A stretch of 6,326 bases of DNA from an uncultured Bacillota bacterium (GTDB taxonomy: Bacteria; Bacillota_I; Bacilli_A; RFN20; CAG-826), in contig CASFWS010000063.1 of assembly GCA_949298295.1 (NCBI GenBank), positions 1 through 6,326 on the forward strand. Reading direction: 5' to 3'. Positions within the stretch are counted from its first letter, which is position 1. Each line of letters begins with the position of its first letter. The translations under genes and the position numbers were made by a program. A model generated the notes under the pieces. That model saw nothing but the letters and a program-made list of their open reading frames with translations. It had not been told where the DNA came from and did no database searches. Shown here one piece after another: positions 5,997 through 6,326 of the stretch.

Positions 5997-6008
5997 CGGA
6001 GGTAAGCC

Positions 6009-6326
6009 ATGGCTTCAACTATCAAAGACGTCGCCAAGCTAGCGAAGGTATCAATCGCGAGCGTCTCTAAGGCCCTAAACGGGGAAAAAGGGGTCGGGGC
6101 CGAGACGAGAGAACGAATCGTGAATGCGGCCAAGATCCTCGGCTATCAGCCGAATGCTCGGGCCGTTTCTTTCTCGAGGCAAGAAGCCCATGCCATCCTT
6201 TTCATTTACCGTTCCTATCCCCACGACCCATTTGCCAACCCCTATGTTTATTCCCTTTACGAAGCCATCCTCGAGTCGCTCACCGAAAACCATTACAGGC
6301 TCGCCGCCCTCAACGCCAATAACTTG
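6009..6326 (+). CDS. LacI-family transcriptional regulator, N-terminal part (3' end outside window)
   Basis: The first 106 residues of a LacI/GalR-type repressor, probably controlling the adjacent maltodextrin operon and itself. Residues 4-24 form the helix-turn-helix (TIKDVAKLAKVSIASVSKALN), followed by the family's conserved helix ending in GYQPN (45-49). The hinge helix begins around N49, and the sugar-binding core starts near A62-ILFIY. At the hinge position where most family members have the minor-groove-inserting Leu (PNxxAxxL) this protein has F55. The start at 6009 has GGAGG 6 nt upstream and gives the usual family N-terminus. The frame is open to the window edge. The gene is divergent from malE across a 150-bp region with a perfect LacI-type operator. 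A malR-like role is inferred from position; the effector-binding domain is mostly outside the window, so no symbol is given. Confidence 0.92.
   Translation, partial: MASTIKDVAKLAKVSIASVSKALNGEKGVGAETRERIVNAAKILGYQPNARAVSFSRQEAHAILFIYRSYPHDPFANPYVYSLYEAILESLTENHYRLAALNANNL

Noticed and set aside
6075..6293. 72-codon minus-strand open frame overlapping the regulator gene
   Set aside because: Antisense to a clear LacI-family helix-turn-helix and core sequence; no independent support.

Overview
The window looks like a chromosomal stretch from a Gram-positive-type bacterium, most likely Bacillota. The evidence is a solute-binding lipoprotein with a Sec/lipobox signal, strong GGAGG ribosome sites, a LacI-family regulator beside a sugar ABC operon, and a near-consensus Bacillota-type cre site. 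Base composition is visibly above 50% G+C, high for this phylum. TGA is a normal stop and Trp is read from TGG, so the recoded Mycoplasma code does not apply. A gut-associated Bacilli or Erysipelotrichia-like lineage is possible, but that is a guess from overall style.

Layout. Positions 1-1044 (+) hold the C-terminal part of a large acidic protein, probably extracellular, built of about 100-residue repeats joined by Glu/Pro linkers. It ends at its own terminator (1061-1086). A second hairpin (1091-1124) terminates the convergent minus-strand operon. That operon occupies 1164-5858 and is transcribed right to left: maltose/maltodextrin-binding lipoprotein (malE), two ABC permeases (malF, malG), then a cytoplasmic GH13 neopullulanase/cyclomaltodextrinase-type enzyme. 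The genes are tightly packed. malF and malG are 1 nt apart, malG and the amylase share an ATGA overlap, and malE is set off from malF by a strong hairpin that probably lets malE mRNA accumulate over the permease message. A LacI-family regulator gene starts at 6009 (+) and runs off the window end. No stretch over 300 bases lacks a gene.

How it works together (inference from family knowledge). MalE captures malto-oligosaccharides or cyclodextrins at the membrane, MalF/MalG carry them in, and the GH13 enzyme cuts them in the cytoplasm. No ATPase gene (malK/msmX) lies in the window, so energy coupling probably relies on a shared ATPase encoded elsewhere. The 150-bp divergent region holds a perfect LacI-type palindrome (5983-5996) directly in front of the regulator's ribosome site, a near-consensus cre-like site (5943-5958) over the -35 areas of both promoters, and an 11-bp direct repeat spaced 21 bp apart. 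This fits inducer-controlled autoregulation plus catabolite repression.

The operon itself is a familiar kind. The least familiar items are the repeat protein at the left edge, the regulator's hinge residue (Phe where Leu is usual), and the regulatory architecture between malE and the regulator gene. I see no clear sign of a wholly new system, phage, IS element, CRISPR array or RNA gene.
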